Shown: one piece after another, positions 1 through 8,363 of the stretch
How the letters are laid out: every line of letters begins with the position of its first letter
How positions within the stretch are numbered: the first letter of the stretch is position 1
From: Elusimicrobiota bacterium
GTDB lineage: Bacteria; Elusimicrobiota; Elusimicrobia; 2-02-FULL-39-32
Reading direction: 5' to 3'
Length of the DNA: 64,000 nucleotides
NCBI GenBank assembly: GCA_016180425.1
Contig: JACPBF010000001.1
Coordinates: 1-64,000, forward strand
Program-made: the position numbers and the translations under genes
The notes under the pieces: generated by a model
Seen by the model: only the letters and a program-made list of their open reading frames with translations
What the model was told of the DNA's origin: nothing
The model's database searches: none

Positions 1-2
1 TT

Positions 3-86
3 GAAATCTATGAACTCAATCAAGACCGCATTGAAAGAGGAGGTACTATTAGATCAGGTCAAATCCTGCTCCTACCTCAAAAATAA
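3..86 (+). CDS. LysM-domain protein, C-terminal end (partial)
   Basis: The third reading frame is open from the window edge to a TAA at 84-86 and encodes the last 27 residues of a protein. The pattern IYELNQDRI, a short gap, then IRSGQILLLP matches the second half of a LysM repeat, where a helix is followed by the 'I.pGQ.L.iP' strand. LysM modules bind peptidoglycan or other N-acetylglucosamine polymers, so this is probably the C-terminal anchoring module of an envelope protein. Its other domains lie outside the window. The assignment rests on a short stretch and is moderately sure. Confidence 0.6.
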   Translation, partial: EIYELNQDRIERGGTIRSGQILLLPQK

Positions 87-202
87 TTTATGAAATATAT
101 AGAACTTATTATTAATAATTGTTTTGCGAGCGAGTTTTGGTTTAGTCACACTCAACTAAATAAAATAATCCTTGAGAATAAAGCCTTTCATTAACACAAA
201 GT

Positions 203-856
203 ATGAATGATACTGATTTTGAAAAGCTAGTTTTTGGCATGGCTCATCAAATAAGAAACCCTTGCGGCATTATTCTAGCCAACGCCAGCCAAATTCTTAA
301 AAACAAAAAATTAGATAATGAAAACACCACATCTCTGCAAGCGATTGTGAATAGCATAAAATATCTGGATGCTCGTTTAGATGAGTTTGTAGAATTTTCA
401 AAACCTATGATTTTAAATTTCAAAGAAGTTTCTATTTCGCATTTGTTGCAAGAAGTAATCGCTATTGTCAGAGACAAATCTCATTTGCAAAGAGTGCGCA
501 TCCTGCTAAAAGAAGATAAAAATTTATCACACCCTAAAGCAGATCACCAACTGCTGCTCCTAGCTTTCCTTAATATAGTTTTAAACGCAATTGAGGCCAT
601 GCCTTCCGGAGGCACAGTTTCCATAGAAGCGAAAAAGCTGGATGGGAATTTTACATTTACCTTTAAAGACTCTGGGATTGGCATTCACCCCAAAGACTTA
701 CCTGAAATTTTTTCGCCGTTTTACACAACCAAAGAGGGAAACATTGGCATAGGACTCCCTATAAGCAAAAGGATCATTGAACAACACCAAGGGAATATTG
801 ATATTTCCAGTTTAGAAAAAAAAGGAACAACTGTAACTGTTAAAATACCTGCATAA
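203..856 (+). CDS. Soluble histidine kinase without sensor domain
   Basis: A 217-residue two-component histidine kinase reduced to its catalytic core. The H-box is GMAHQIRNP with phospho-accepting His15. The N-box has Asn124 and Asn128, G1 is DSGIG at 156-160, the F-box is IFSPFYTTK and G2 is GIGLP near 182-186. The order and motifs resemble NtrB-type kinases. No PAS, GAF, HAMP or membrane segment precedes the H-box, so the protein is cytoplasmic and senses nothing obvious itself. It lies 15 nt upstream of a response-regulator gene, its presumed partner and perhaps the source of its input. No clear ribosome-binding site is seen before the ATG. The kinase call is secure; the signal is unknown. 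Confidence 0.9.
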   Translation: MNDTDFEKLVFGMAHQIRNPCGIILANASQILKNKKLDNENTTSLQAIVNSIKYLDARLDEFVEFSKPMILNFKEVSISHLLQEVIAIVRDKSHLQRVRILLKEDKNLSHPKADHQLLLLAFLNIVLNAIEAMPSGGTVSIEAKKLDGNFTFTFKDSGIGIHPKDLPEIFSPFYTTKEGNIGIGLPISKRIIEQHQGNIDISSLEKKGTTVTVKIPA

Positions 857-871
857 AAAAAGAGGAAGATT

Positions 872-2149
872 ATGGCTAAAATTTTAGTTGTGGATGACGA
901 ACATGACATGATTTGGGCTCTGACCAATGTCCTGCTTTCAGAAAATCATACAGTCGTGTCTGTTGACTCTGGGGAAGAAGCTCTTAAAAAAATAGAACAA
1001 ACTCCCTTAGAACTAGTCCTGCTTGATTTCAGGCTGCCAGGCATGGATGGCATTCAGGTCTTGGAAAAAATTAGACAAAAAAAACCTGAACTCCCCGTGA
1101 TCATGGTCACAGGCTATGGGGGAGTTGAAGAGGCGGTGCAGGCCATTAAATTAGGAGCCACAGATTATGTCTCTAAACCTTTTGACAACGACCATTTAAT
1201 AGAGGTAATCAATAAAGCTCTGCAATTAGACACCTTAAAAAAGGGGGGGTTGTTTGAAAAAAGAGTGGTTGAAAAGTTAGAGCCTTTAAGAAGGCCAATC
1301 AAAGGACAGAACCTCTCTTCTATCAGTTCAATTCCTTTTAAGGGAACCAAACAGAATGGCTCTGAGATTAGGGAAGAAAAAATTATTGGAAACAACAAGA
1401 AAACTAAAATTTTTGTCTTTGTCTTTATCTCTCTTAGTTTTCTGTTAACTCTTGGAATTTTAACTAAAAAATTTTATAAACTTGAACCTCAGAAAATAGA
1501 GTACGTCATACCAAACTCAAAAGTTTCTGGGCTAGGGATTGATGGGGAAACCCTTTGGGTGTCAGATTGGTTTACTCAGACCATTTACCAATATCAAATC
1601 CAAGAAAAAAAATTAGTTTTAATTAAATCCTATTCCTTAAATGGTTTTCACCTTACAGGAATCGCTCCAGGGAATAACTCGCTCTATACCTGTGACTCTT
1701 GGAAAAAAATAATTGTTCGCCACCACTTAAATAACGCCTTGGATGTTAGAAATAGTTATCCAAGCCCTGGACCCAACCCTTCCGGACTCTATTTTGACGG
1801 CAAATACCTTTGGAGCTGCGATGCTACCACGCGCAAAATTTATCAGCATGCCTTAGACGATAAATTAACTGTCATTGCTACTTATGAGAGTCCTGGAACA
1901 TTCCCTGTGGGGCTTTTTCACAATAAGGATAATTTTTTTAGCGCGAGCGCCTTGGGCGGAAAAATATTTATAAATTCCATGCAGGAACGCTTTAAACTAG
2001 AGAAAACTTATATTATTAAGGAAGCTATAGAAAAAGGAAAACAGATTTCAGCTTTTACAATTCAAGAAAATAATGTCTGGATCGCTCTAGAAGGGGAGAG
2101 TACGATCATAAAGAAAAGATTAAGCGAACTTGAAAGTTTCTCTCATTAA
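872..2149 (+). CDS. Membrane-anchored response regulator with extracytoplasmic propeller-like domain
   Basis: Residues 1-120 form a receiver domain with the acidic pair Asp8/Asp9, phospho-acceptor Asp52, Thr80 and Lys102. A basic linker leads to one membrane segment at about 179-198. The remaining 225 residues, predicted outside the cytoplasm, contain repeats of the type 'GL.iDGetLWvsD', 'sGLyfDGKYLWscD' and 'sLYtCDsW', which resemble blades of a beta-propeller. No DNA-binding or enzymatic output domain is present. A strong AGAGGAAG ribosome-binding site precedes the ATG. With the soluble kinase upstream it forms an unusual two-component pair in which the regulator rather than the kinase crosses the membrane. 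The receiver is certain; the propeller is inferred from repeats. Confidence 0.88.
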   Translation: MAKILVVDDEHDMIWALTNVLLSENHTVVSVDSGEEALKKIEQTPLELVLLDFRLPGMDGIQVLEKIRQKKPELPVIMVTGYGGVEEAVQAIKLGATDYVSKPFDNDHLIEVINKALQLDTLKKGGLFEKRVVEKLEPLRRPIKGQNLSSISSIPFKGTKQNGSEIREEKIIGNNKKTKIFVFVFISLSFLLTLGILTKKFYKLEPQKIEYVIPNSKVSGLGIDGETLWVSDWFTQTIYQYQIQEKKLVLIKSYSLNGFHLTGIAPGNNSLYTCDSWKKIIVRHHLNNALDVRNSYPSPGPNPSGLYFDGKYLWSCDATTRKIYQHALDDKLTVIATYESPGTFPVGLFHNKDNFFSASALGGKIFINSMQERFKLEKTYIIKEAIEKGKQISAFTIQENNVWIALEGESTIIKKRLSELESFSH

Positions 2150-2179
2150 CCCGAATTTTTAACTAAAGTGGAAACATTC

Positions 2180-2212
2180 ACTTATGAAAATGTTTAAACC
2201 TCATTCATAAGT
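2180..2212. other. Inverted repeat in convergent intergenic region
   Basis: ACTTATGAA at 2180-2188 is exactly complementary to TTCATAAGT at 2204-2212, giving a 9-bp hairpin with a 15-nt loop. It follows the response-regulator stop codon and precedes the longer terminator hairpin. It may be an accessory terminator or an RNA 3'-end structure. No T-tract follows immediately. Confidence 0.4.
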
Positions 2213-2228
2213 ATAGACTTTTAAGTAA

Positions 2229-2283
2229 CCTAAAACATTTAGTTGGATTCACGGAATTCAAGAATCCAACTAAATGTTTTAGG
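2229..2283. terminator. Bidirectional terminator between response regulator and rpoD
   Basis: A perfect 22-bp stem (2229-2250 with 2262-2283) closes an 11-nt loop between two convergent genes. The arms begin CCTAAAACATTTAG and end in the complementary CTAAATGTTTTAGG, so the base of the stem is A/T-rich on both sides. It can therefore act as a terminator for the two-component genes and for the rpsU-dnaG-rpoD operon. The stem is unusually long and uninterrupted for an intrinsic terminator. Confidence 0.75.
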
Positions 2284-2293
2284 CATCTCTTCT

Positions 2294-4045
2294 TTACTCT
2301 AAATATTCTCTTAAACGTTTGCTTCTGGAAGGGTGTCTTAACTTGCGAATCGCTTTAGCTTCGATCTGACGCACTCTTTCCCGAGTAACACTAAAAATTT
2401 TACCTACCTCTTCCAAAGTTCGCGGATAGCCGGAAGAAATGCCAAAACGAAGCCTAATAATTTCCGCTTCTCTTTCAGAAAGAGTAGAGAGCACCCCTTC
2501 TATTTCCTGACGCTTTAAATATTCCATTGCGGATCTGGCAGGAGTGGGCCCTTGTTTATCTTCAATAAAATCTTCCAAATAAGAATCTTCATCTTCACCA
2601 ATTGGAGTGGTAAGAGAAATAGGTTCTTGCATTATTTTTAAGATAGAACGAACCTTATCTGTGGACAAGCGCAAGGCTTTGCTATACTCTTCTACCAAAG
2701 GTTCTCTGCCAAAATCCTGCCTGCATTTACGGGCAATCTTTGCCATTTTGGCGATCATCTCTTTCATGTGCACTGGAATTCTGATGGTTCTAGACTGGTC
2801 TGCAATAGCGCGGTTAATAGCCTGCCTCACCCACCAAGTAGCGTAAGTGGAAAATTTAAAACCTCTTTTCCATTCAAATTTTTCCACTGCTTTAATCAGT
2901 CCTAAGCCCCCTTCCTGAATTAAATCCGCAAGTTCCAAAGAAGATCCGCCCACATGCTTTTTAGCAATTGAAACCACTAAACGCAAATTAGCCTTAATCA
3001 GCTCTTTTTTATTGATAAGGATAGTCTCTTCTAACCGCTTAATTTCATTATATTTTTCAAGCAAATGGTTCTTGCTCACTGGCAGTAAAAGACACATTCG
3101 GTTATGCTTCTTTACAATATTCTTTAGATTGAGAATAGTGGATTCAATGCCCGTAAGCGTATAGCCTGTTGCTTTTCTAAAAACGCTGGCAGAGATTTTT
3201 CCTTTCTTGGACTGATCATAAACTCTAAAGAGTTCGATGAAGCTCATTTTAAACCTTTTCTCATAACGATGAATCTCATCTTCTGTTTCCAACACCTTTT
3301 GAGCCAAGGTCTTAATTTTATTGGTCAGCCTTCTAATTTTTTCCTGATTTAAATTTAAAGCAACAATTTTTTTAATAATCTCGTCTTTTTCTTTTCCCGC
3401 AACAGTCTCCCAGTATTGCCTCTTAGTTTCAGTTAAAGACCTGTCTTTTGCCTTGGATTGAGCAAACAAAAGTCTTTTCTCCGCTTGATTGATGAATTTA
3501 ACAACCTCTTTCATCTTTTTTTTCATGCGGTAAAGTTCCTGAGTTGTTTTTCTTCCCCGAGGCATGAGCTCCTTAGGCGTCATCTCTTGTTGAGTAATCA
3601 GGTTTTCCCAGTTGCGGATTTCCCGCATGGTAATGGGGGATTCTAATACAATCCACTTTAAAGTCTTTTCATTTTCTTTAATGTTGCGCGCTAAATGGAT
3701 CTCCTCTTCCCTATTTAAAAGCGGAACTTTGCCCATCTCAGTTAAATACATTCGAATTGAATTTTGAGTATCCACTTCCAGTTCGCTTATTTCATGGGCA
3801 GTTTCAATCTCCTCTGTAGAGGGAAGCTCTAAAGTAGGTGTCCCTCGATGCTGCTCTAAGAAATTAGCTTCATCCCCTTTCTTAATCACGGGTATGCCTA
3901 ATTCTTGCAGCCGGTCAAAAAGCGTATCTAATTCCTCCGTGTTCACATTAATATTCGGCAAATACCGGTGAATTTCTTCGTATGTGACGTAACCGCTTTC
4001 TCGCCCTTGCTCAATCAGCTCTTTTATAATTTCATTGTGATCCAT
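2294..4045 (-). CDS. rpoD: RNA polymerase primary sigma factor (sigma-70/RpoD)
   Basis: This is the 583-residue housekeeping sigma factor that directs RNA polymerase to most promoters. Region 1.1-like sequence starts the protein, then region 1.2 ([14 protein letters not shown]), a long charged non-conserved insert, and region 2 with the core-binding and -10-recognition stretch ([18 protein letters not shown], then [13 protein letters not shown]). Region 3 follows, and region 4.2 ends in the helix-turn-helix [19 protein letters not shown]. It is the third gene of the conserved rpsU-dnaG-rpoD operon. A 98-nt gap with a possible hairpin separates it from dnaG. AGGGTGGT precedes the ATG as a ribosome-binding site. 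Confidence 0.97.
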   Translation of the reverse strand: MDHNEIIKELIEQGRESGYVTYEEIHRYLPNINVNTEELDTLFDRLQELGIPVIKKGDEANFLEQHRGTPTLELPSTEEIETAHEISELEVDTQNSIRMYLTEMGKVPLLNREEEIHLARNIKENEKTLKWIVLESPITMREIRNWENLITQQEMTPKELMPRGRKTTQELYRMKKKMKEVVKFINQAEKRLLFAQSKAKDRSLTETKRQYWETVAGKEKDEIIKKIVALNLNQEKIRRLTNKIKTLAQKVLETEDEIHRYEKRFKMSFIELFRVYDQSKKGKISASVFRKATGYTLTGIESTILNLKNIVKKHNRMCLLLPVSKNHLLEKYNEIKRLEETILINKKELIKANLRLVVSIAKKHVGGSSLELADLIQEGGLGLIKAVEKFEWKRGFKFSTYATWWVRQAINRAIADQSRTIRIPVHMKEMIAKMAKIARKCRQDFGREPLVEEYSKALRLSTDKVRSILKIMQEPISLTTPIGEDEDSYLEDFIEDKQGPTPARSAMEYLKRQEIEGVLSTLSEREAEIIRLRFGISSGYPRTLEEVGKIFSVTRERVRQIEAKAIRKLRHPSRSKRLREYLE

Positions 4046-4070
4046 ATTTTTACTTTACCACCCTTATTTT

Positions 4071-4144
4071 AACCTGAAACTTACCCCAAGAACTCGACTT
4101 CAATTCTTAACCGGTGTGATGAATTTCTAATTCCCCTTCAGGTT
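4071..4144 (-). promoter_or_regulatory. Structured dnaG-rpoD intercistronic segment
   Basis: AACCTGAA at 4071-4078 can pair with TTCAGGTT at 4137-4144, enclosing about 58 nt that includes a weaker inner AAGAA/TTCTT pairing. The segment lies just after the dnaG stop on the minus strand. In E. coli the same junction carries a terminator and an RNase processing site that keep primase scarce relative to sigma-70. An equivalent role here is inference. Confidence 0.3.
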
Positions 4145-6009
4145 TAATTAACACACCTTTCTTTAAAATCGTATTTTTTATCTTTTCCCTTGCCTTTTAA
4201 AGTTTGGGTTAACTCTTGATAGCGAAGCAACTCCGCTTGTCCCACAGAGTCTCCGTTATTTAAAATTTGCACAAGATCTTTTTCCAAACTTTTTCTCTCA
4301 ACCTCTTTCATTTTTAACTCAATCCTATTAAAAATTAAGTCAAAAACTTCCCTGGGATTCGAAACTCCTCTTTGTTTCATTAAAAGATCGCTTAGCCGCT
4401 TTGAACTCTCCTCGCTTAAATGGTTTAAGAAACTGCCCAATTCTAAAAGCTCTTGTCTTTCAAAAAGTTCCAGACACTCTAAACTCCCAAGGTCAGAAAA
4501 AATTCCATATGTTTTTTGAGCTTGGACCAAAAAAGGTCTAAGGTCAAGAAAGCGAACAGCTAAACAAAGCAATTCTTCTTCCGCGGATAAAAGTTCTTTT
4601 TTTTGCAAATGTGAAGTTGAATTTGTCAATAATTTTTGAAATTTTGAAGTCTGGAACTCTTTAGCTAAAATTCGAGATTTCCCGTTTTGTATTTTTTTCA
4701 ATTCCGCATAAAGCAAATCCTCTTTTATTTTTAATCGAGAAGAAAGAATTTTTATCATTTCTGAGCGGGTAATCTCATTCTCAATTTTTAAAAGCAAAGG
4801 AAATAAACTCTGCAGCACAGTTGTTTTTTTAACCATTTCAGGCAAAGTAGAATTTTTCTCTAGCTCTAATTTAAGCTGAAACTCAAAAATAGTATATTTT
4901 TGTTCCAGCAGCTTCTCAAAATCTTCTCTAGGATGGTTTTTTAAATATTCATCCGCGTCCACCCCGGATGGAAGCCGCGTGACCATGGGCATAAAACCTA
5001 AATCCAAGAGAAGTTCAGCTCCTCTTTGTGTGGCTCTATCCCCAGCCGGGTCAGAATCAAATAATAAAGTTACCTGTTCCACATACCGCTTTAAAAGCTG
5101 GCATTGATCCATGGTTAAAGAAGTTCCTAAAGGAGCTGCCACATTTAGAATTCCAGCTTGGTGACAACCCACTACATCCATATACCCCTCTACCAGCACT
5201 AGCTCTTTTTGTTCCCTAATTTTTTTAAGTCCCTGAAAAAAACCATAAAGGTTTTTTCCTTTTTGAAAAATTGAACTCTCTTGAGAATTAATATATTTTG
5301 GCGGCTGATAGTCTCCAGATGATTTTTTCTCATTTAAAATTCTTCCGCCAAAACCAATCACATCCCCTTTAAGATCAAAAATTGGAAAGAGTATTCTTTC
5401 CCGAAACTGATCCAGACACTTGCCGCTTTCTTCTCTCTTAAAGATAAGTCCGATTTCTCTAAGTTCAGTTAATTCGATTCCGGCTTTTAATGCGGTCTTT
5501 AGTAAAGCAGCGCCTGATTTTTGAGCCCATCCTATTTGAAATTTTTCTATGGTTTCTAAAGTAAGCCCGCGCTCTTTAGTCAAATAATGACGCGCTGTGG
5601 CAGCTTCCTCAGACTCCATTAAACTTTTATGATAAAACCTGGCAGCTCTTTTAAGAATAAGAAGTTGTTTTTTTCTTTTTTCTTGTTCTTGGATATATTG
5701 GGGGTTAGTCTCTTTTTCCTCAACAGGAATCCCTTTTCTTTGCGCCAGCTTTTTGATCGCCTCCCCATAAGAACAGCGTTCCAACTCCATCACAAACTTA
5801 AAAACATCCCCTCCTACTCCGCAGCCAAAGCAGTGATAGATCCCTTTTTCAGAGCTCACCACAAAGGAAGGGGTTTTCTCCTGATGAAAAGGACAGTTCG
5901 CTTTATAGTCTTTGCCAGCGCGTTTTAAATGAGGCACATACTCGTGGATTACTTCCACAATTTCATTTGCCTCTCTTACGCGCGCAACCGTATCTTCAGA
6001 TATGAACAT
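4144..6009 (-). CDS. dnaG: DNA primase DnaG
   Basis: A 621-residue bacterial primase that makes RNA primers at the replication fork. The N-terminal CHC2 zinc-binding domain is visible as CPFHQEKTPSF and CFGCGVGGD at about 40-70. The catalytic core follows, with the TOPRIM Glu motif LVEGYMDVV and the acidic LLFDSDPAGDRA. The C-terminal 200 residues are the less conserved helicase-binding region. The start codon lies 4 nt after the rpsU stop codon and has no clear Shine-Dalgarno sequence, which suggests translational coupling to rpsU. Length, motifs and operon position all agree. Confidence 0.97.
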   Translation of the reverse strand: MFISEDTVARVREANEIVEVIHEYVPHLKRAGKDYKANCPFHQEKTPSFVVSSEKGIYHCFGCGVGGDVFKFVMELERCSYGEAIKKLAQRKGIPVEEKETNPQYIQEQEKRKKQLLILKRAARFYHKSLMESEEAATARHYLTKERGLTLETIEKFQIGWAQKSGAALLKTALKAGIELTELREIGLIFKREESGKCLDQFRERILFPIFDLKGDVIGFGGRILNEKKSSGDYQPPKYINSQESSIFQKGKNLYGFFQGLKKIREQKELVLVEGYMDVVGCHQAGILNVAAPLGTSLTMDQCQLLKRYVEQVTLLFDSDPAGDRATQRGAELLLDLGFMPMVTRLPSGVDADEYLKNHPREDFEKLLEQKYTIFEFQLKLELEKNSTLPEMVKKTTVLQSLFPLLLKIENEITRSEMIKILSSRLKIKEDLLYAELKKIQNGKSRILAKEFQTSKFQKLLTNSTSHLQKKELLSAEEELLCLAVRFLDLRPFLVQAQKTYGIFSDLGSLECLELFERQELLELGSFLNHLSEESSKRLSDLLMKQRGVSNPREVFDLIFNRIELKMKEVERKSLEKDLVQILNNGDSVGQAELLRYQELTQTLKGKGKDKKYDFKERCVN

Positions 6010-6013
6010 TTTT

Positions 6014-6208
6014 TTAACGAAAACGAGGATATTTCTTTTTAAATTTTCTTCTTGCTTCCTGAGCCTTTCTTTTACGCTTTACACTGGGAGATTCATAATG
6101 CTCTCTTCGTTTCATTTCAAGCATTAGTCCATGACGATCACATTCCCGTTTAAACCGTTTTAAGGCTTCTTCAATGGATTCATTTTCTCTAATCTTAATT
6201 CCAACCAT
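6014..6208 (-). CDS. rpsU: 30S ribosomal protein S21
   Basis: A 64-residue, strongly basic protein with the S21 signature: an acidic N-terminal start (IRENESIEEALKRFKREC), then HYESPSVKRKRK and a lysine/arginine-rich tail. S21 binds the 30S platform and helps initiation. A strong GGAGGTGAT ribosome-binding site lies upstream. It is the first gene of the rpsU-dnaG-rpoD macromolecular-synthesis operon, the conserved order in many bacteria. Confidence 0.96.
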   Translation of the reverse strand: MVGIKIRENESIEEALKRFKRECDRHGLMLEMKRREHYESPSVKRKRKAQEARRKFKKKYPRFR

Positions 6209-6250
6209 GATTTGTTAATATCACCTCCCAATACAATTTCTAAAATCTAT

Positions 6251-6595
6251 TTATCCTGGGGGCCAGCCTAACCTTCTTTTTCCCAAAAGATGCAAATGCA
6301 GATGATCCACTGCCTGTCCAGCATCAGCTCCGCAGTTAAAAACGAGACGAAACCCTGATTGATCCACTCCTTCCTGCTTTGCGACCCTTTTAGCTAAAAA
6401 AATCATCTGACTTAAAACTTTTTGATGATTTTCTTTAATTTCTAGCACAGAGGAGATATGTTCTTTAGGAATCACTAGAATATGAACTGGAGCTTGAGGG
6501 TTAACGTCGTAAAAAGCAAGAACTAAAGAGTTCTCAGCTGCGATTTTTGCGGGGATCTCTTTGCGAACAATTTTGCAAAAAATGCACCCCTCCAT
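6251..6595 (-). CDS. HIT-family purine nucleotide hydrolase (HinT-like)
   Basis: A 114-residue histidine-triad protein of the HinT branch. It opens with CIFCKIVRKEIPAKI, contains APVHILVIPKEHI, and ends with the catalytic triad DHLHLHLLG followed by a short GWPPG tail. Members hydrolyse phosphoramidate bonds such as those in AMP-lysine. Length and both ends are typical of the family. It lies upstream of rpsU on the same strand with a 42-nt gap, so it may be cotranscribed with the macromolecular-synthesis operon, though this is not shown. The cellular substrate cannot be read from the sequence. Confidence 0.93.
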   Translation of the reverse strand: MEGCIFCKIVRKEIPAKIAAENSLVLAFYDVNPQAPVHILVIPKEHISSVLEIKENHQKVLSQMIFLAKRVAKQEGVDQSGFRLVFNCGADAGQAVDHLHLHLLGKRRLGWPPG

Positions 6596-6767
6596 ATATT
6601 TTTATAATTATAGCAATTTTTTTTACCTTTTCAAGAGTATTTTTTAGAAATAATTTTTTAAAATTTTCCTGCCTAGATTGACCTAATTCTCCTATTGTAG
6701 ATGAAAGCAATCGCCTGTAAAATAATTTCTGTAACAAACAAAAGTGCCCTAAAAGGAGAAAAATAAA

Positions 6768-7205
6768 ATGACAACACTCCGTCTCTGTCAGATCAACGAT
6801 GTAAAATTAACTGGCCGTCTCACTCACGACCCAGAACTTAAATTTACAGCTAAAGGCCATGCAGTCTGCAAAATATCCATAGCTGTAAACAAATATTATA
6901 AAGATTCTAATCAAGAATGGAAAGAGCAAACTTCTTTTATTCCAGCGGTTGTTTGGCAAGAAACAGCCCAACTCTGCGGGGAACGTTTAAAAAAAGGAAG
7001 CCCGGTTTATGTGGAGGGACGCTTAAAGTCGCGCTCCTGGGAAAATAAAGAAGGCAAAAGGCACACCTCAATTGAGGTGGATGTTCGTAAGATCCAATTT
7101 CTTTCTAAACTAATTCAGCCGGATTCTGAAAACGCAAATGACCCCATCTTAGAGAATGAGCCTCAAAAAACAGATGAACTCTTTGAAGAAGCTGTCAACA
7201 GCTAA
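6768..7205 (+). CDS. ssb: Single-stranded DNA-binding protein
   Basis: A 145-residue SSB with one OB fold: NDVKLTGRLTHDPELK at the start, FIPAVVWQETAQLCGERLKKG in the middle and YVEGRLKSRSWENKEGKRH after it. It coats single-stranded DNA during replication and repair. A clear AAAAGGAG ribosome-binding site precedes the ATG. The C-terminal tail is short and acidic but ends ELFEEAVNS and lacks the DDIPF-type tip that normally recruits partner proteins. This may reflect a divergent interaction tail or a second SSB elsewhere. The first seven residues before the OB fold are also not typical. Confidence 0.92.
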   Translation: MTTLRLCQINDVKLTGRLTHDPELKFTAKGHAVCKISIAVNKYYKDSNQEWKEQTSFIPAVVWQETAQLCGERLKKGSPVYVEGRLKSRSWENKEGKRHTSIEVDVRKIQFLSKLIQPDSENANDPILENEPQKTDELFEEAVNS

Positions 7206-7210
7206 TGGAA

Positions 7211-7315
7211 TGCCCCAAAAGATCACGTAACGCCCATGTCTAAAGAGAACATTTTTCACCAAGTGGTGAAGGTATCTGGAGACGAACAAATCTCCTTACG
7301 TGAGGATTTGGGGGA
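7211..7315 (+). ncRNA. Candidate structured RNA, four-way junction upstream of barrel gene
   Basis: A long closing stem pairs 7213-7219 with 7307-7313 (CCCCAAA/TTTGGGG) and 7223-7230 with 7296-7303 (TCACGTAA/TTACGTGA), separated by a 3x3 internal loop. Three further helices lie inside: ATGT/ACAT at 7236-7252, TTCACC/GGTGAA at 7255-7270 with a 4-nt loop, and GGAGA/TCTCC at 7278-7295. The result is a multi-branched fold about 100 nt long in a gap without coding potential, 75 nt before the next gene. It could be a cis-regulatory RNA, an ssb 3'-end structure or part of a repeat element. I do not recognise it as a known riboswitch class. Confidence 0.45.
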
Positions 7316-7318
7316 ATA

Positions 7319-7387
7319 CCCTAACGCTTCTTTACAATGATTGCCGCGGAGTAAAGGTTGTAAAGCCGTTACTTAGGACACACTAGA
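7319..7387 (+). repeat. Palindromic repeat element, copy 1
   Basis: About 69 nt that recur in inverted orientation at 8364-8433, with only a few mismatches and a short indel. Each copy is itself an imperfect palindrome: CTTTACAA pairs with TTGTAAAG and TAACG with CGTTA, around a loop containing CCGCGG. This copy ends one base before the start codon of the PorV-like gene. The structure resembles REP-type elements. Confidence 0.75.
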
Positions 7388-7388
7388 A

Positions 7389-8333
7389 ATGAAGATAACT
7401 TTTCTTTTCCTTCTAATATTTTCTCTGACCAAAGCTTCGCTTGAAGCTGCATTTGAAATTGAAGAACTAGCTGCAGAAGCTAGTTCTTTAAACAATGCCT
7501 ATTCTGCTTTAGGGGATGACCCTTGGGCCATTCTTTATAACCCGGCTCAGGTCATGCGTTTAGAAGGGACACAGCTTTCCATGGGTTATTCCAGTCCACA
7601 TCCTGATTTTGAAAATCTTCAGGCAAAACTTGGGAACTGTATCTTAACCAGACAAATCCTGGATATTGGCTATGGGATCGGGATTCTCTTTGCCGACACC
7701 AATCTCTATTACAGAGAAATTACAGGCTTATTAAATATTGGCAAAAAATTTGGAGAAAAAGAAAATAGATGGGATCTAACTGCTGGCTCCAATTTTAAGC
7801 TGCTCTCTTTAAGGCGAGGAGACCCGCTCAACTCAACTGATCCTGCCCTAAATCCAATCACAATCAATAAATTTTCAGGGGATCTTGGATTAAATTTGAG
7901 AATTCAAAAAACCTACCTAGGAGCTTCCATGCAAAATATTCTCCCTGCAAATTTTGGCAGTTCCTCCAAAGAAAAAATTCCTTTAGAAATAAGAGTGGGG
8001 TTGGGGATAAGGAACATTCTGGAAATAGAAAAATTTCACCTTACTTTAAATCCCATGTTAGAAGTAAGTCATAGAAATAAGGATTTTATATCTCAAGGAG
8101 CTTTACAAATCAAAATTTTAGATAAAGCTGAACTAAATTTTGGAGCGGGAGAAAACAATCTTTCCAGTGGAATCACTTTTTACCTCAATCGCTTAAAACA
8201 AAAAAGAAATGAAAAAATTTTAAGCTCAAAAAAAGAAACATCCGCTTATAAATTAACGCTCAGTTATGAATTTCCTTTGCATGAAACTAGTTCCGAAGGT
8301 TCTTCCCTGGCAGGCATGACCTTTGTGTTCTAA
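7389..8333 (+). CDS. PorV-like outer-membrane beta-barrel protein
   Basis: A 314-residue protein with a signal peptide ending near residue 20 (FLLIFSLTKASLEAA) and then the typical PorV/UPF0164 opening, in which small residues precede 'NNAYSALGDDPWAILYNPA'. The rest alternates hydrophobic and polar residues in strand-length stretches, as in an outer-membrane barrel, and ends in the aromatic F-V-F. PorV-family proteins shuttle or anchor cargo in type IX secretion, and related barrels occur in many phyla without that system. The gene sits precisely between two inverted copies of a palindromic repeat and downstream of a structured RNA candidate. No usual ribosome-binding site is visible because the repeat occupies that position. 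Confidence 0.75.
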   Translation: MKITFLFLLIFSLTKASLEAAFEIEELAAEASSLNNAYSALGDDPWAILYNPAQVMRLEGTQLSMGYSSPHPDFENLQAKLGNCILTRQILDIGYGIGILFADTNLYYREITGLLNIGKKFGEKENRWDLTAGSNFKLLSLRRGDPLNSTDPALNPITINKFSGDLGLNLRIQKTYLGASMQNILPANFGSSSKEKIPLEIRVGLGIRNILEIEKFHLTLNPMLEVSHRNKDFISQGALQIKILDKAELNFGAGENNLSSGITFYLNRLKQKRNEKILSSKKETSAYKLTLSYEFPLHETSSEGSSLAGMTFVF

Positions 8334-8363
8334 CCTAAAAGTTCATGCTGATAAAGTGCTTTC

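Noticed and set aside
51-64. AGATCAGGTCAAAT match to the end of intergenic repeat B
   Set aside because: It lies inside the LysM coding frame and encodes normal family residues (RSGQI). The rest of the repeat is absent, so chance is likely.
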